Shown here: positions 36,834 through 46,570 of the stretch, one piece after another
Position numbering within the stretch: the first letter of the stretch is position 1
How the letters are laid out: every line of letters starts with the position of its first letter
Assembly: GCF_017888565.1 (NCBI RefSeq)
Contig: NZ_JAGHFX010000081.1
Coordinates: 1-64,000 of the forward strand
DNA length: 64,000 bases
Source of the DNA: Clostridium sp.
Lineage (GTDB): Bacteria; Bacillota; Clostridia; Clostridiales; Clostridiaceae
Direction of reading: 5' to 3'
Notes under the pieces: generated by a model
Told to the model about the DNA's origin: nothing
Seen by the model: the letters and a program-made list of their open reading frames with translations, nothing else
Database searches by the model: none
Translations under genes and position numbers: made by a program

Positions 36834-37697
36834 ATGAAAACTTTATTAAATAAAAATGATACAATTGGACTAATATCATGCTCCAACGGCCTAGATATAA
36901 ATATGAAAGAGAAAATAGATGAATTAATAACTATATTATCATCTATGAAAATCAATGTCATAACATCGAAAACACTATTTAAAGATAGTACTGGAATAAC
37001 CTATGATGCTAAAATAAGAGCAAAGGAGCTTATTGATTTATATATTAATGAGGATATTAAGATTATATTTGATTTATCTGGTGGTGACTTATGTAATGAA
37101 ATTCTTGATTATTTAGATTACGATATTATTTCAAAGTATGAGAAACCTTTCTTTGGATACAGTGATTTAACTGTAATTCTAAATGCTTTATTAAAACAAT
37201 CAAATATTGTTAATTATAATTATCAATTAAGAAATCTTATAAGAGAAGATTCCATAAATCAAATTAACAATTTTAAAAACAGCATTTTAGAAGGAAACTC
37301 TGATTTATTTAACTTTAATTATAAATGGATTCAAGGTAGCTCTATGTCTGGAACTGTTATTGGAGGTAATATTAGATGCTTTTTAAAGTTATCTGGGACA
37401 AAATTCATGCCAGATTTTAAAAATAAGATACTTTTTCTTGAAGCATTAAGTGGAGATATTAATAAAATAACAACTTTTCTAACTCAATATAAACAAATCG
37501 GAGCCTTTGATAATATAAGTGGAATTCTATTGGGTACCTTTACTGAATTAGAAAAAGATTCGTCATCTCCTAAAATTGAAGATATACTTATAAAAATACT
37601 TGATAATCCTAATATACCAATAGCTAAAACAGATGAATTAGGCCATGGTTCAAATTCTAAATGCATAGGTATAGGAAAAAGTTTATACTTAGACTAG
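36834..37697 (+). CDS. S66-family LD-carboxypeptidase-like protein
   Basis: 287 residues of the LdcA/MccF serine peptidase family. The N-terminal NDTIGLISCSNG, the nucleophile motif FFGYSDLTV (Ser of GYSD), and the late Glu and His (LEALSGD; DELGHGSNS) form the Ser-Glu-His triad. Members cleave the L,D bond of murein tetrapeptides during recycling or hydrolyse microcin-like acyl-adenylates. ACGGAGGC precedes the ATG. No signal peptide, so cytoplasmic. I cannot decide between the two roles from sequence. Confidence 0.87.
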   Translation: MKTLLNKNDTIGLISCSNGLDINMKEKIDELITILSSMKINVITSKTLFKDSTGITYDAKIRAKELIDLYINEDIKIIFDLSGGDLCNEILDYLDYDIISKYEKPFFGYSDLTVILNALLKQSNIVNYNYQLRNLIREDSINQINNFKNSILEGNSDLFNFNYKWIQGSSMSGTVIGGNIRCFLKLSGTKFMPDFKNKILFLEALSGDINKITTFLTQYKQIGAFDNISGILLGTFTELEKDSSSPKIEDILIKILDNPNIPIAKTDELGHGSNSKCIGIGKSLYLD

Positions 37698-37804
37698 TCG
37701 TTACTTATAATTAGATTTCTTGCAATAATATTCCTTAAAGTATATAATTTTAACAAGGATAAACAATATTGTTTATTATAAGTATTCCAGTGAGGTGAAA
37801 TGAT

Positions 37805-38242
37805 ATGTTAAAAGAAGAATTAAAAAAGAACGAAATAGCTGCTATGAAAGCTAGGGATAAAGCTACTGTTAATGTTTTAAGATTAGTTAATTCAGAAATC
37901 AAAGCTTTTGAAGTTAATGAAAGAAAAGATATTTCAGATGAAGACGTTATAAAAATTATAGAAAAACAAATTAAACAACTTAAAGAAGCTCTTCAATATG
38001 CTATGCAATTAAATGATAATGATAAGATTGAAGAAGGAAACTTTGCAATCAATTTATTAACTCCATATCTTCCAGCACAATTAAGCGAAGAAGAAGTTGA
38101 AGCTATGCTTAAAGAAATAATTACAAACGGTAATTATGGCCCTAAAGACATGGGGAAAATAATGAAAGAAATAATGCCAAAAGTAAATGGTAAGTTTGAT
38201 AGATCAAAAATTAATCCTATGGTAAAAAATATATTAGGATAA
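37805..38242 (+). CDS. yqeY: YqeY/GatB-like domain protein
   Basis: 145 residues, the usual YqeY size, all helical. It has the start LKEELKKNEIAAMKARDKATVNVLRLV and the C-terminal tail-domain segment GPKDMGKIMKEIMPKVNGKFD shared with the C-terminus of GatB. The family is linked to tRNA-dependent amidation, but its role is undefined. GAGGTG precedes the ATG by eight bases. It sits about 107 bp after the S66 peptidase gene and has its own terminator. Confidence 0.9.
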   Translation: MLKEELKKNEIAAMKARDKATVNVLRLVNSEIKAFEVNERKDISDEDVIKIIEKQIKQLKEALQYAMQLNDNDKIEEGNFAINLLTPYLPAQLSEEEVEAMLKEIITNGNYGPKDMGKIMKEIMPKVNGKFDRSKINPMVKNILG

Positions 38243-38274
38243 AAAAAAGCCTCTCGCAGTGAGAGGTTTTCTTT
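38241..38274. terminator. Bidirectional terminator, yqeY / EIIA
   Basis: CCTCTC (38250-38255) pairs with GAGAGG (38261-38266), with A8 on the left and TTTTCTTT on the right, so it works for both converging genes. Confidence 0.82.
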
Positions 38275-38278
38275 ACAT

Positions 38279-38677
38279 TTAATTCAGCATATGAACAAAC
38301 GTATTTGGAAATTCATTTTTTAATGTTTTAACAAGTTTTACTGCATTACATTTGTTGGACTGTCCTATCATTATTCCTTCCAAAACTATAGGTAAGTTTA
38401 CTCCAGATAATATAGTAAATCTATCATAATCATATATAGAATTAATTAAAGATAATCTAAAAAGACTTTCCAAAAACATATCACAAAATACTATAATATC
38501 TTCACAGCATATTAACTCTTCTAAAGCTAATTTAATTTTATTTTCTAATTCACAATTGCTATCTTTATCAACAAAGTCAATTGCCTTAACATTTGAATAA
38601 GTTTTATCAATCAGTTTGCAAGCACTATATATGCCTGTTGCAAATTTTCCATGCCCAATTATAATAAAACCTATCAA
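38279..38677 (-). CDS. Solo PTS EIIA (mannose-type) domain protein
   Basis: 132 residues matching the EIIA-Man fold. The phosphorylatable His9 is present in IIIGHGKFATG, and NLPIVLE is recognisable. The usual DLFGGSP motif is replaced by DMFLESLF. No EIIB, EIIC or EIID genes are adjacent, so it may be a regulatory phosphoacceptor rather than part of a local sugar transporter. The start appears to be TTG after GGTGG. Confidence 0.75.
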   Translation of the reverse strand: MIGFIIIGHGKFATGIYSACKLIDKTYSNVKAIDFVDKDSNCELENKIKLALEELICCEDIIVFCDMFLESLFRLSLINSIYDYDRFTILSGVNLPIVLEGIMIGQSNKCNAVKLVKTLKNEFPNTFVHMLN

Positions 38678-38755
38678 TTAGTAACCACCAATTTTCTTAA
38701 TACTTATACTAATATTATATGCTTTTTTATATAAGAGTTGTTTAGAACTAACAAT

Positions 38756-39631
38756 TTATTTACCTTCTGCCTTATCTAACTTTTTATTATAAATATAAAT
38801 ATAATAAGATGCAGCAAAAATAATGAAATATCCCATAAAGCTTAGTGTATCTGGTAATACTCCAAATATTAAAAAGCTTATAATGGCTGAAAATAAAATA
38901 TTTGAATAATCAAAAATAGATATTTCTTTAGCAGGAGCATATTTATATGCAATAGTTATACCAAATTGTCCTATACTTGCAAATACGCCCGCCATTAATA
39001 GATAAAAAAGTTGCTTAATACTCATAGGGGTATATACAGCCATCATAAAAGGAAAAATTACTACTAAAGAAAATAATGAAAAATAAAATACTATTGTATA
39101 ATGCTTTTCTCTTCCTCCAAGTACTCTTAGACAAGTATATGCCCCTGCTGCAAAAATCGCACCTAATATTCCCATAATTGCAGGAATCATATCTAAATTA
39201 AAACTAGGCTTTATTATGAATAATGCTCCAACAAAAGCTATGATAATTGCTGTGAATTGTTTGAAATTTATCTTTTCATTTAAGAATAATGCAGAAAAAA
39301 TAATTACAAAAAATGGACTTAGTTTATTTAACATATTTGCATCTGATAAAACTAGTTTATCAATTGAATAGAAATTCAATACTATTCCTACTGTCCCTAA
39401 AGCTGATCTTAATAATAAGACCTTCTGATTTTCTTTTTTTCCAAAAAAACTTTCTTTATTCTTTATAATAAAAAATAACGCTATTATGCAAGACACTAAA
39501 TTTCTAAAAAATGTTTTTTGAAATGAAGGTAAATCACCTGCTAACTTTACAAAAGCAGACATTACTGCAAAACCAAAGGCTGAAAATACTAAAAATAAAA
39601 TACCTTTGGTTCTATTACTTAAATTATTCAT
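38756..39631 (-). CDS. EamA-family DMT transporter
   Basis: 291 residues with ten predicted helices in two EamA repeats (first GILFLVFSAFGFAVMSAFVKLAG; second beginning IPAIMGILGAIFAAGAYTCLRVLGG). Drug/metabolite transporters of this group export amino acids or metabolites. AAGGAG precedes the ATG. Substrate unknown; probably monocistronic. Confidence 0.88.
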   Translation of the reverse strand: MNNLSNRTKGILFLVFSAFGFAVMSAFVKLAGDLPSFQKTFFRNLVSCIIALFFIIKNKESFFGKKENQKVLLLRSALGTVGIVLNFYSIDKLVLSDANMLNKLSPFFVIIFSALFLNEKINFKQFTAIIIAFVGALFIIKPSFNLDMIPAIMGILGAIFAAGAYTCLRVLGGREKHYTIVFYFSLFSLVVIFPFMMAVYTPMSIKQLFYLLMAGVFASIGQFGITIAYKYAPAKEISIFDYSNILFSAIISFLIFGVLPDTLSFMGYFIIFAASYYIYIYNKKLDKAEGK

Positions 39632-39684
39632 ATAATCACTCCTTACTTATATAATACCATATTACTATTATATTATAAAAAATT

Positions 39685-39715
39685 AACACCTTAGAGCATT
39701 GTCCTCTAAGGTGTT
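39685..39715 (-). terminator. Terminator of the DUF1450 gene
   Basis: AACACCTTAGAG (39685-39696) pairs with CTCTAAGGTGTT (39704-39715), with AATTTTTT on the minus-strand side. Confidence 0.82.
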
Positions 39716-39721
39716 TTATTA

Positions 39722-39913
39722 CTACTCTTCTATTTCACTAATAAATTCTTCTTCTGTTTCAGTTTCAATGTATTTTCCGTTAGCATATCCAATTATAAGG
39801 CCATCTCTTCCACCACATTCACCTATGCATCCTACTTCTACATTATCTTTTCCAAACTTTTCTTCTAACTTTTCTATATCTATTCCTGAGCATACCGGAC
39901 AAACTGATATCAT
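39722..39913 (-). CDS. DUF1450-family small Cys protein
   Basis: 63 residues with a thioredoxin-like [2Fe-2S]-type arrangement: CPVC at 5-8 and CIGEC at 29-33, then a GGRDGLIIGYANGKYI segment. It matches the DUF1450/YuzB-like family of small proteins related to the C-terminal half of NuoE-type ferredoxins. Cluster binding is plausible but not shown. AAGGAG precedes the ATG. Confidence 0.78.
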   Translation of the reverse strand: MISVCPVCSGIDIEKLEEKFGKDNVEVGCIGECGGRDGLIIGYANGKYIETETEEEFISEIEE

Positions 39914-40066
39914 TTTTCTAATCTCCTTTTATATTTATTTATTAATTATTTTTATTATATTAATAATAATTCTTATTTACAAACTTTAATTATTCAAATT
40001 AATTTTATTTATCTAATGAAATCTTTAACTTTCTTAATATTAATCGAATTTTTATAGTTTTCAATT

Positions 40067-41533
40067 TTATAAAATTAAATTTTCATCAATAGTATTTAGC
40101 AAAATCCTTTTCATGTTTTTTATAAATACAGCATCTCCCATTTTATTACTATATATATCTAATTTATAATCGCATATTGATTTTTTTCTTTGAAAAGGAT
40201 TTTCTCTAATTTCTACAGATTGTAAATATTCCTGTTTAACTAGTGTTGTAATTTTTTCGATACTTCCACTACTAGCTACTAATAATTCTTTACTAATACC
40301 TAAAGATGTATTTTTATAGTTTAGTAATCCTAAAAATATATTAAATAAAAATAAGATAAAAAATAATATTAATTTTATTATCAAATAAGATTTTGGAACT
40401 ACAAAAAATAAAGGAATTATAACAAAAATAATTAATATAATTGATCTTTTTATTATAAACCTACTTATAACATCTTTAGTAGGCTTGTTAATTTCTCCAT
40501 TAAATTTAAAAGTAGGTAGTATTAACTTTAATGTTGAATTTATAAATTCCTTATTAGCCACAGGATAAAGTATAGCCTGTTCGTTTTGCTCATCTCCATA
40601 CCCCACTGTTACAACTTCTATTTGAAATATTTTAAATAATTGTTGTAATAAATTCTGCTTATATCTTATCGCATATATCTTATTTCTTGGAATTGAGTAT
40701 TCCTTTACTGTTAATAATCCATATTTAATTTTAATATCATTCTTATCATCAGTTAAAGTAAAATTGTAAAGTCTAATCATTTCAAATATCATAAATATAA
40801 TACTTATAAATATATATATAAACATAAATAATAATATTAATATTCCAATAGACTTAACTAATCCAGTAGAAAAGAACCTTTCTACTTCAACATTTTCTAC
40901 AATATTATTAGTTATAGAAAATTTAAATGTTTCTTCTAGATTTTTTAGAAAATCACCAATAAAAAATATCCCACCCACTGCCCATAATATCTTTGACTTA
41001 CTTATTGAGTATAAAAATATTTCTTTAAATGATATAGTTTTACTAAATACTTTATTTTTAGAATATTGAATTTCCTTTAAGTCCTCATATACTCTTTTAC
41101 TATTTATTCCATTTATAAAATTTCTAATTTTATAAGCTTCTTCATTATATATTTTAATTTTTATTTCTTGTCCAACTTCTTTTACAGCACCAGTATCAAC
41201 TTTTAAAGTGCATACATTAAATATTCTATCAATAATATTTTTATTTATATCAATGGTGTTTATTTTATCAAAAGGTATCTCTAGTTTTCTTCTATTTATT
41301 ATTCCACTTATATATATTAATTCATTATTATTTATATAGAACTTTATAGTTACCCATTTTAATATAGAACTTATAACACCTAATAGTATCAATATAATAA
41401 TTACATATATTCCTCCTTCATCCAAGTTAGCAAAAGATAATACTAAAAATATAAATAGTCCTTTTATTGATTTTATAATTTCTTCCCAAATAAAACTTAT
41501 ATGATTTTTTCTATATTCATTTGACTTCATCAT
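40067..41533 (-). CDS. Bacterial PH-domain membrane protein (YdbT-like)
   Basis: 488 residues with six to eight predicted helices and three bPH2/DUF304 domains (about 60-140, 260-345 and 400-480), each in the form FDKINTIDINKNIIDRIF or similar. Its layout matches B. subtilis YdbT, which forms an operon with YdbS and contributes to bacteriocin resistance; that role is by analogy. It overlaps the upstream PH-domain gene by 17 bp. The Shine-Dalgarno AAGGA lies inside the upstream gene. Confidence 0.8.
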   Translation of the reverse strand: MMKSNEYRKNHISFIWEEIIKSIKGLFIFLVLSFANLDEGGIYVIIILILLGVISSILKWVTIKFYINNNELIYISGIINRRKLEIPFDKINTIDINKNIIDRIFNVCTLKVDTGAVKEVGQEIKIKIYNEEAYKIRNFINGINSKRVYEDLKEIQYSKNKVFSKTISFKEIFLYSISKSKILWAVGGIFFIGDFLKNLEETFKFSITNNIVENVEVERFFSTGLVKSIGILILLFMFIYIFISIIFMIFEMIRLYNFTLTDDKNDIKIKYGLLTVKEYSIPRNKIYAIRYKQNLLQQLFKIFQIEVVTVGYGDEQNEQAILYPVANKEFINSTLKLILPTFKFNGEINKPTKDVISRFIIKRSIILIIFVIIPLFFVVPKSYLIIKLILFFILFLFNIFLGLLNYKNTSLGISKELLVASSGSIEKITTLVKQEYLQSVEIRENPFQRKKSICDYKLDIYSNKMGDAVFIKNMKRILLNTIDENLIL

Positions 41534-42065
41534 AATTTTCTAATTCCTTATCTGATAAAATATTTTCATTAGAATTATATATTCTTTGAGTAATTTTATT
41601 TTTTATAACTTCATTCAAATATTCACTTATTTCTTCTGCTCTCTTACTATCAATATTGGGTATTTTATGTTGTCCACCAGCAGTAAAAATACTTATATCA
41701 TATAAATTAAAAAATTTATTTATGGGACCTTGATTTACTTGAATATGTTGAATTCTTATTATAGGAATTATAACTTTTCTAATAAAATATATGCCTTCTG
41801 TAAATTCAATCTTATCATTTGTTATTTTATATCTCCATTGCTTATATTCAATTGTTGGAGATATAAAAGAATTAATTAAAAGTATACTTATTAGAATAAT
41901 ACTAGCCATTGTAAAAATAAAGCTTATTGCATTAAAATCATCCATAACTTTTGAAAGAAATATTCTGCCTCCAATTAAAATTACACTAATAATGAATGTA
42001 GATATTAACCTTGCTATAATCCATGACTTTATAGCATTCTTATTAAGCCTTTGATATTCCTGCAT
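41517..42065 (-). CDS. Bacterial PH-domain protein (YdbS-like)
   Basis: 182 residues: two N-terminal helices (about 15-70), then a single bPH2/DUF304 domain (WRYKITNDKIEFTEGIYFIRKVIIPIIRIQHIQVNQGP). Pairing with the larger YdbT-like protein is typical. GGGGGAAGT precedes the ATG. Likely a membrane complex of unknown exact function. Confidence 0.82.
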   Translation of the reverse strand: MQEYQRLNKNAIKSWIIARLISTFIISVILIGGRIFLSKVMDDFNAISFIFTMASIILISILLINSFISPTIEYKQWRYKITNDKIEFTEGIYFIRKVIIPIIRIQHIQVNQGPINKFFNLYDISIFTAGGQHKIPNIDSKRAEEISEYLNEVIKNKITQRIYNSNENILSDKELENYDEVK

Positions 42066-42194
42066 TATTACTTCCCCCCATTTATATAATAAAATTTCTC
42101 TAATTATTATATCATCTATATAAATTACTTTTAAATAAAATATGTAAATTATAATTATTTTGTAAATATTGTTATAATATATACAAAATATAAT

Positions 42195-42287
42195 AAAAAA
42201 CAGACCTTTATTTAAACTTTCCCACTATAGTAAGATTTTTTATTCCTTCAACTCCCTACTATAAAGTGATCATTTAAATAAGATCTG
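42195..42287 (-). terminator. Long hairpin downstream of ackA
   Basis: Imperfect arms of about 32 and 35 nt (42201-42232 and 42253-42287) include CAGA(C/T)CTT...ATTTAAA and a nested CACTATAGTA / TACTATAAAGTG. On the minus strand the hairpin ends in TTTTTT, giving an unusually large acetate kinase terminator about 43 bp beyond the stop. Confidence 0.6.
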
Positions 42288-42329
42288 CTTTTACAAACTA
42301 TATTTACTTTTTTTAATTAAATTTAACGA

Positions 42330-43526
42330 CTATTTACTTATTAACTTAACCGTATCTCTAGCAATCATAAGCTCTTCATTAGTTGGAATTTCATAAACTT
42401 TTACTTTTGAATCTTTAGTTGATATCTCTTGAATTTCACCTCTTATAGCATTTTTCTCATCATCAATATTAAATCCTAAGAATTCAAGGCCATTTAAACA
42501 CTCTTTCCTAGTTAAAGATGAGTTTTCTCCTATACCAGCAGTAAATACTATAACATCTACTCCCCCCATAATTCCAGCATATGCTGCAATTTGAGCTCTA
42601 ACTTTATAGTGGAATATATCTAGTGCAAGTTTTGCTCTTTCATTTCCTTTATTTGCTGCATCAATAACATCTCTAAAGTCTGAAGATACTCCCGAAATAC
42701 CTAAAACTCCAGATTTTTTATTTAATAGTTCATCTATATCACTAATTTTATACCCATGTTGTTCTGAAAGGAAACTAATAACTGATGGATCTATACTTCC
42801 TGATCTAGTTCCCATCATTACTCCTGCTAAAGGTGTAAAGCCCATAGAAGTATCTATTGATTTTCCGCCCTTCACTGCTGCTAATGAACATCCATTACCT
42901 AAGTGACATGTAATAATCTTTAACTCCTTTATATCTCTTCCCATTGCATCTGCAACTTTTTGAGATACATATTTATGTGATGTACCATGGAAGCCATATT
43001 TTCTTATACCATACTTTTCATAAAGTTCATATGGAAGTGGACATATATAAGCTTCCTTTGGCATAGTTTGATGGAATGCTGTATCAAATACTGCTACCAT
43101 TGGTGTATTTGGCATAAGCTCCATACAAGCTTCAATACCAATTATATTTGGTGGATTATGAAGTGGAGCAAGTGATATACAATCCCTAATTGAGTCTAAC
43201 ACAGTATCATCTATTATAACTGAATGAGAATACTTTTCTCCTCCATGAACTACTCTATGTCCAACAGCACGAATTTCATCCATTGATTGGATAACTCCAT
43301 GTTCTTTATTAACTAAGGCTTCTAAAACTAATTTAATAGCAGCTTTATGATTTGGCATAGACTCTTTAATAATATATTTATCTTTTCCTTCAACTTTTTG
43401 AGTTAATATAGAGCCTTCAATACCTATTCTTTCTACTAACCCTTGTACTAATGAATTCTCCGTTTCCATATCAATTAATTGATACTTTAAAGATGAGCTT
43501 CCGCAATTAATTACTAAAGTCTTCAT
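42330..43526 (-). CDS. ackA: Acetate kinase
   Basis: 398 residues, full family length. The ASKHA fold begins [14 protein letters not shown]. Also visible are [54 protein letters not shown] and FTAGIGENS. It makes ATP and acetate from acetyl phosphate, the main substrate-level phosphorylation of clostridia. GGAGAA precedes the ATG. No phosphotransacetylase gene is next to it, although pta-ackA is a common pairing. Confidence 0.97.
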   Translation of the reverse strand: MKTLVINCGSSSLKYQLIDMETENSLVQGLVERIGIEGSILTQKVEGKDKYIIKESMPNHKAAIKLVLEALVNKEHGVIQSMDEIRAVGHRVVHGGEKYSHSVIIDDTVLDSIRDCISLAPLHNPPNIIGIEACMELMPNTPMVAVFDTAFHQTMPKEAYICPLPYELYEKYGIRKYGFHGTSHKYVSQKVADAMGRDIKELKIITCHLGNGCSLAAVKGGKSIDTSMGFTPLAGVMMGTRSGSIDPSVISFLSEQHGYKISDIDELLNKKSGVLGISGVSSDFRDVIDAANKGNERAKLALDIFHYKVRAQIAAYAGIMGGVDVIVFTAGIGENSSLTRKECLNGLEFLGFNIDDEKNAIRGEIQEISTKDSKVKVYEIPTNEELMIARDTVKLISK

Positions 43527-43630
43527 AATAATTCTCCTTCACATTCATTTGTTTCATTATTTATATAATACACTAAAAATCTATATATTCAAATTGATAG
43601 ATTTTCCTATATTCTACAATAATCTTTAAT

Positions 43631-43661
43631 AAAAGTAAAAAGGGCTATATATTCAGCCCCT
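43631..43661 (-). terminator. Terminator of the tldD-tldE operon
   Basis: On the minus strand GGGCT pairs with AGCCC (43642-43646 with 43655-43659, plus flanking A-T pairs), followed by TTTTTACTTTT. Confidence 0.7.
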
Positions 43662-43665
43662 TCCT

Positions 43666-44943
43666 CTATTTTCCTGAAATTTCTACGCTATTTAACTTAA
43701 TAGCTAATGGTATTTTATAAGATCCTAAATTTTGAACTTCTTTAGATAATATAAAATCACTTTGAACATCCTTTATACTAGCAGATAATGATCCTCCAGT
43801 TAAAGGAATTAAATTATCCCCATCCTTTAATAAGGCAAGTCTAATTTCGCCAAAAAAATCTCCTGTTAAAGAATCCATCTGGAAATCTGAAAATTTAATA
43901 ATATGAAGATCTCCATTACTTATCATATCATTAAATGAAGTATTTCCTCCTGATATTATTGCACCATCATATTCTCCAACTGGTTCTAAGTTTAAGTAAT
44001 TCATAAATCTTGAAGATCCGTATATACTTTTTAATTCACATTTATCAATTAAAGTTCTATCTATTAATTTAACACCTTCATTACTAAATGGCACGCTAGA
44101 TGTTAGCCTAATGTTTATTTTATCTCCCTTTATATCATTGCCTTGAACACTATTATTTATTTTAAAATTTGAGTATCCTTGATAAATCATTGAAGCCTCA
44201 GAATTTTCAAGATAATAACTTAATAGAGTTTTTACTTCTTCACCAGATAAAATTACATTATATGAGCCTGTTTTAGGTGGATTTAAACTTTTTTCCCTAT
44301 AACCAGTATTTAAAATAGCTTCTTTAACTTTTAAAGCTAATTCATCTTCCTCTAAATCATTATAACTAAAGCTATTATATAACTCTACATCATCTTTATC
44401 TATCCATTGAGTTACATATTCTCCATGAGTGTTATATTTTACATATTCTATATCAGTTCCATTAGCTCCTAATATTTTCTTTCTCACCTTTTCAACAAAA
44501 ATTTCTGCTGAATTAATAAATCCCTTATCTATATTATTATTTTTATAAAGTGCTTCTCTTAATTTATTAGCTGTTTCTTCTAAAGTATTTTTTGATATTT
44601 TGCTTTCAATTAAAATTTTCTCATCTTTTTTATTTCCTTTTGGTAAGTTATAATACCTGTTTTTCACTAAGGATGTTATATAATATCCTTCTACAATTGC
44701 TTTATCTATTTCATCTTTTGTCATTGAAGGATATATAGTTAATGTAGTATCACCTTTAAATTTTTCTCCATTTTCATTAAAATTATTAAATATTTTAACT
44801 GAATAATTTAATAGATGTTTTGATCTCTTCATATCCAATGAGTCTCTTATAAAGTAAAGTTCTAAATCTTCAAATTCAGTTTCTGAAATTATATATTCTT
44901 CTATATTATTTTTATTCAATAATTCTTTAATTAAATTTATCAT
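43666..44943 (-). CDS. TldE/PmbA-family protease partner
   Basis: About 425 residues of the PmbA/TldD superfamily without the HExxxH motif, so the TldE-type subunit. It shares the C-terminal GEYDGAIISGGNTSFNDMIS ... TGDFFGEIRLALLKDGDNLIPLTGGSLSASI pattern. With TldD it forms a heterodimeric zinc protease that trims small peptides. Start ATG 44943 has AGAGG eight bases upstream; a GTG nine bases earlier is possible. It lies 11 bp after tldD. Confidence 0.85.
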   Translation of the reverse strand: MINLIKELLNKNNIEEYIISETEFEDLELYFIRDSLDMKRSKHLLNYSVKIFNNFNENGEKFKGDTTLTIYPSMTKDEIDKAIVEGYYITSLVKNRYYNLPKGNKKDEKILIESKISKNTLEETANKLREALYKNNNIDKGFINSAEIFVEKVRKKILGANGTDIEYVKYNTHGEYVTQWIDKDDVELYNSFSYNDLEEDELALKVKEAILNTGYREKSLNPPKTGSYNVILSGEEVKTLLSYYLENSEASMIYQGYSNFKINNSVQGNDIKGDKINIRLTSSVPFSNEGVKLIDRTLIDKCELKSIYGSSRFMNYLNLEPVGEYDGAIISGGNTSFNDMISNGDLHIIKFSDFQMDSLTGDFFGEIRLALLKDGDNLIPLTGGSLSASIKDVQSDFILSKEVQNLGSYKIPLAIKLNSVEISGK

Positions 44944-44954
44944 ATACTTCACCT

Positions 44955-46367
44955 CTATCCTAGTCTAGCCTTACATTTTATATAAGGACCACCAGCTGAA
45001 ACTTTAACCCATTCTTTGTATCCTTTTCCACAGTATCCTGTACCACTAGTTCCAAACTCACTAGATATCATTGAAATAGATTTTAATAAATCGGGAACAT
45101 AACCAGTAATTATTATAGGAGAAAATATATTTCCTGTTAATTTGCCATCTTTTATTTCTTTTCCTATATTTGCAATGCATTGTATTCCCCAATTTTTCGG
45201 ATCTTCCATTCCACTTTCTGCAGAATCTATTAAAAATCCATACTTTACTGATTTTATCATTTCTTCTACATTACTATTACCATATTCAATATAAGTATTT
45301 GTCATCCTTGTATATGCTTTTCTATCAAAGCTTTGTCTTCTTCCATTACCAGTAGTTTTTTCATTTAATGCTAGAGCTGTTAAACTATCATTTATTCCAG
45401 TTTTTAATACACCATCTTTAATTATTATAGTATCACTAGCCATATTTCCTTCATCATCGAAGAAATAAGATCCAGTTTCTTCTATAGATGCAGCTCCATC
45501 ATGCATAGTAACTATATCTGATGCAACATATTCTCCCATAAAATCTTTAGACTTTGCTCTATCTTTTAAAAACATATCCATTTCTACACCATGTCCAAAA
45601 GCTTCGTGTACTATTAATCCTGTTATATCCGGAGTACATATAACATCATATTCTCCTGGAACTATCTTTTTTGCACTTAGTAGCTTCACTGTTTCATCAA
45701 CAAGTTCATTAGCAGCACCATTCATTTCATTTAGTAATTCTCCACCCTTAGCTCCTGAAAAAATTCGTGTTCCAATTTTATTTCCATTTTCATCAGCAGC
45801 TATACAAAGACACATTCCATTTCCCCACATTAAACTTTGTTCTAAGTCCTTCTTAGAAGATAAAAATATCTTGTTGACGTTCATATATTCATAAAACACT
45901 CTAAAATCTACTACATTTTCACTTAAGGATAATCCTTCATCCTTTATTTTTGATAGTGACTCTAATATATTTTTATCACCAATATCTTTAGGGTGAAGTT
46001 TTATCTCTGTTCCCTTAGAAAATTTTACTTCATCTTCATCTATAACATTATAAATATTTATATTGTCATTAAGAGAATTCTTTGAATTCTTTTTTATTTC
46101 TTCGATTATGCTATTAAAATTTTCTTTATTAATATAATTAAAAGCATACTCTGAATAATTTACACCATTATAAACTTTTACTACAAACCCTCTTTCTATA
46201 AATGCCCCATCATTTATACTTACTGTATTTTTAGATACAATAAACTTTTTGCCAAAAGAATCTGTTGCTAAAATTGATACATATTTAAACTCTTTTAGTA
46301 ATTCTTCTAAAAGTTCGTTTAAAATAGGTTTTATTTCTTTCAAATATTTACTTATTTCTAATTTCAT
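44955..46367 (-). CDS. tldD: TldD metalloprotease subunit
   Basis: 470 residues with the catalytic HEAFGH in GLIVHEAFGHGVEMDMFLKD and the later GRRQSFDRKAYTRMTNTYIE. TldD/TldE removes leader peptides from some RiPPs (microcin B17) and degrades CcdA in E. coli; other bacteria keep it without a known RiPP. AAAAGGAGG precedes the ATG. It is the first gene of a two-gene operon with TldE. Confidence 0.92.
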   Translation of the reverse strand: MKLEISKYLKEIKPILNELLEELLKEFKYVSILATDSFGKKFIVSKNTVSINDGAFIERGFVVKVYNGVNYSEYAFNYINKENFNSIIEEIKKNSKNSLNDNINIYNVIDEDEVKFSKGTEIKLHPKDIGDKNILESLSKIKDEGLSLSENVVDFRVFYEYMNVNKIFLSSKKDLEQSLMWGNGMCLCIAADENGNKIGTRIFSGAKGGELLNEMNGAANELVDETVKLLSAKKIVPGEYDVICTPDITGLIVHEAFGHGVEMDMFLKDRAKSKDFMGEYVASDIVTMHDGAASIEETGSYFFDDEGNMASDTIIIKDGVLKTGINDSLTALALNEKTTGNGRRQSFDRKAYTRMTNTYIEYGNSNVEEMIKSVKYGFLIDSAESGMEDPKNWGIQCIANIGKEIKDGKLTGNIFSPIIITGYVPDLLKSISMISSEFGTSGTGYCGKGYKEWVKVSAGGPYIKCKARLG

Positions 46368-46570
46368 ATAATAGCCTCCTTTTTATTAAGTTTATCATTA
46401 ATAAATATTACCGTCCATATTCTGGAATAGAAATATTAGTATTAAACATAAATTAAATAAGTATATTTTGTTTTAAACTACAATTCTTATATAACTTATA
46501 TATTAATTAGAGGATTTATAAATTATTAAAAGAAGTAAGTAATATATAACTTAATATGGGAGGCCTATAA

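Noticed and set aside
42330..46367. RiPP biosynthesis locus around tldD/tldE
   Set aside because: No precursor peptide, radical SAM, YcaO or LanM-like gene is nearby; the pair is widespread without RiPPs.
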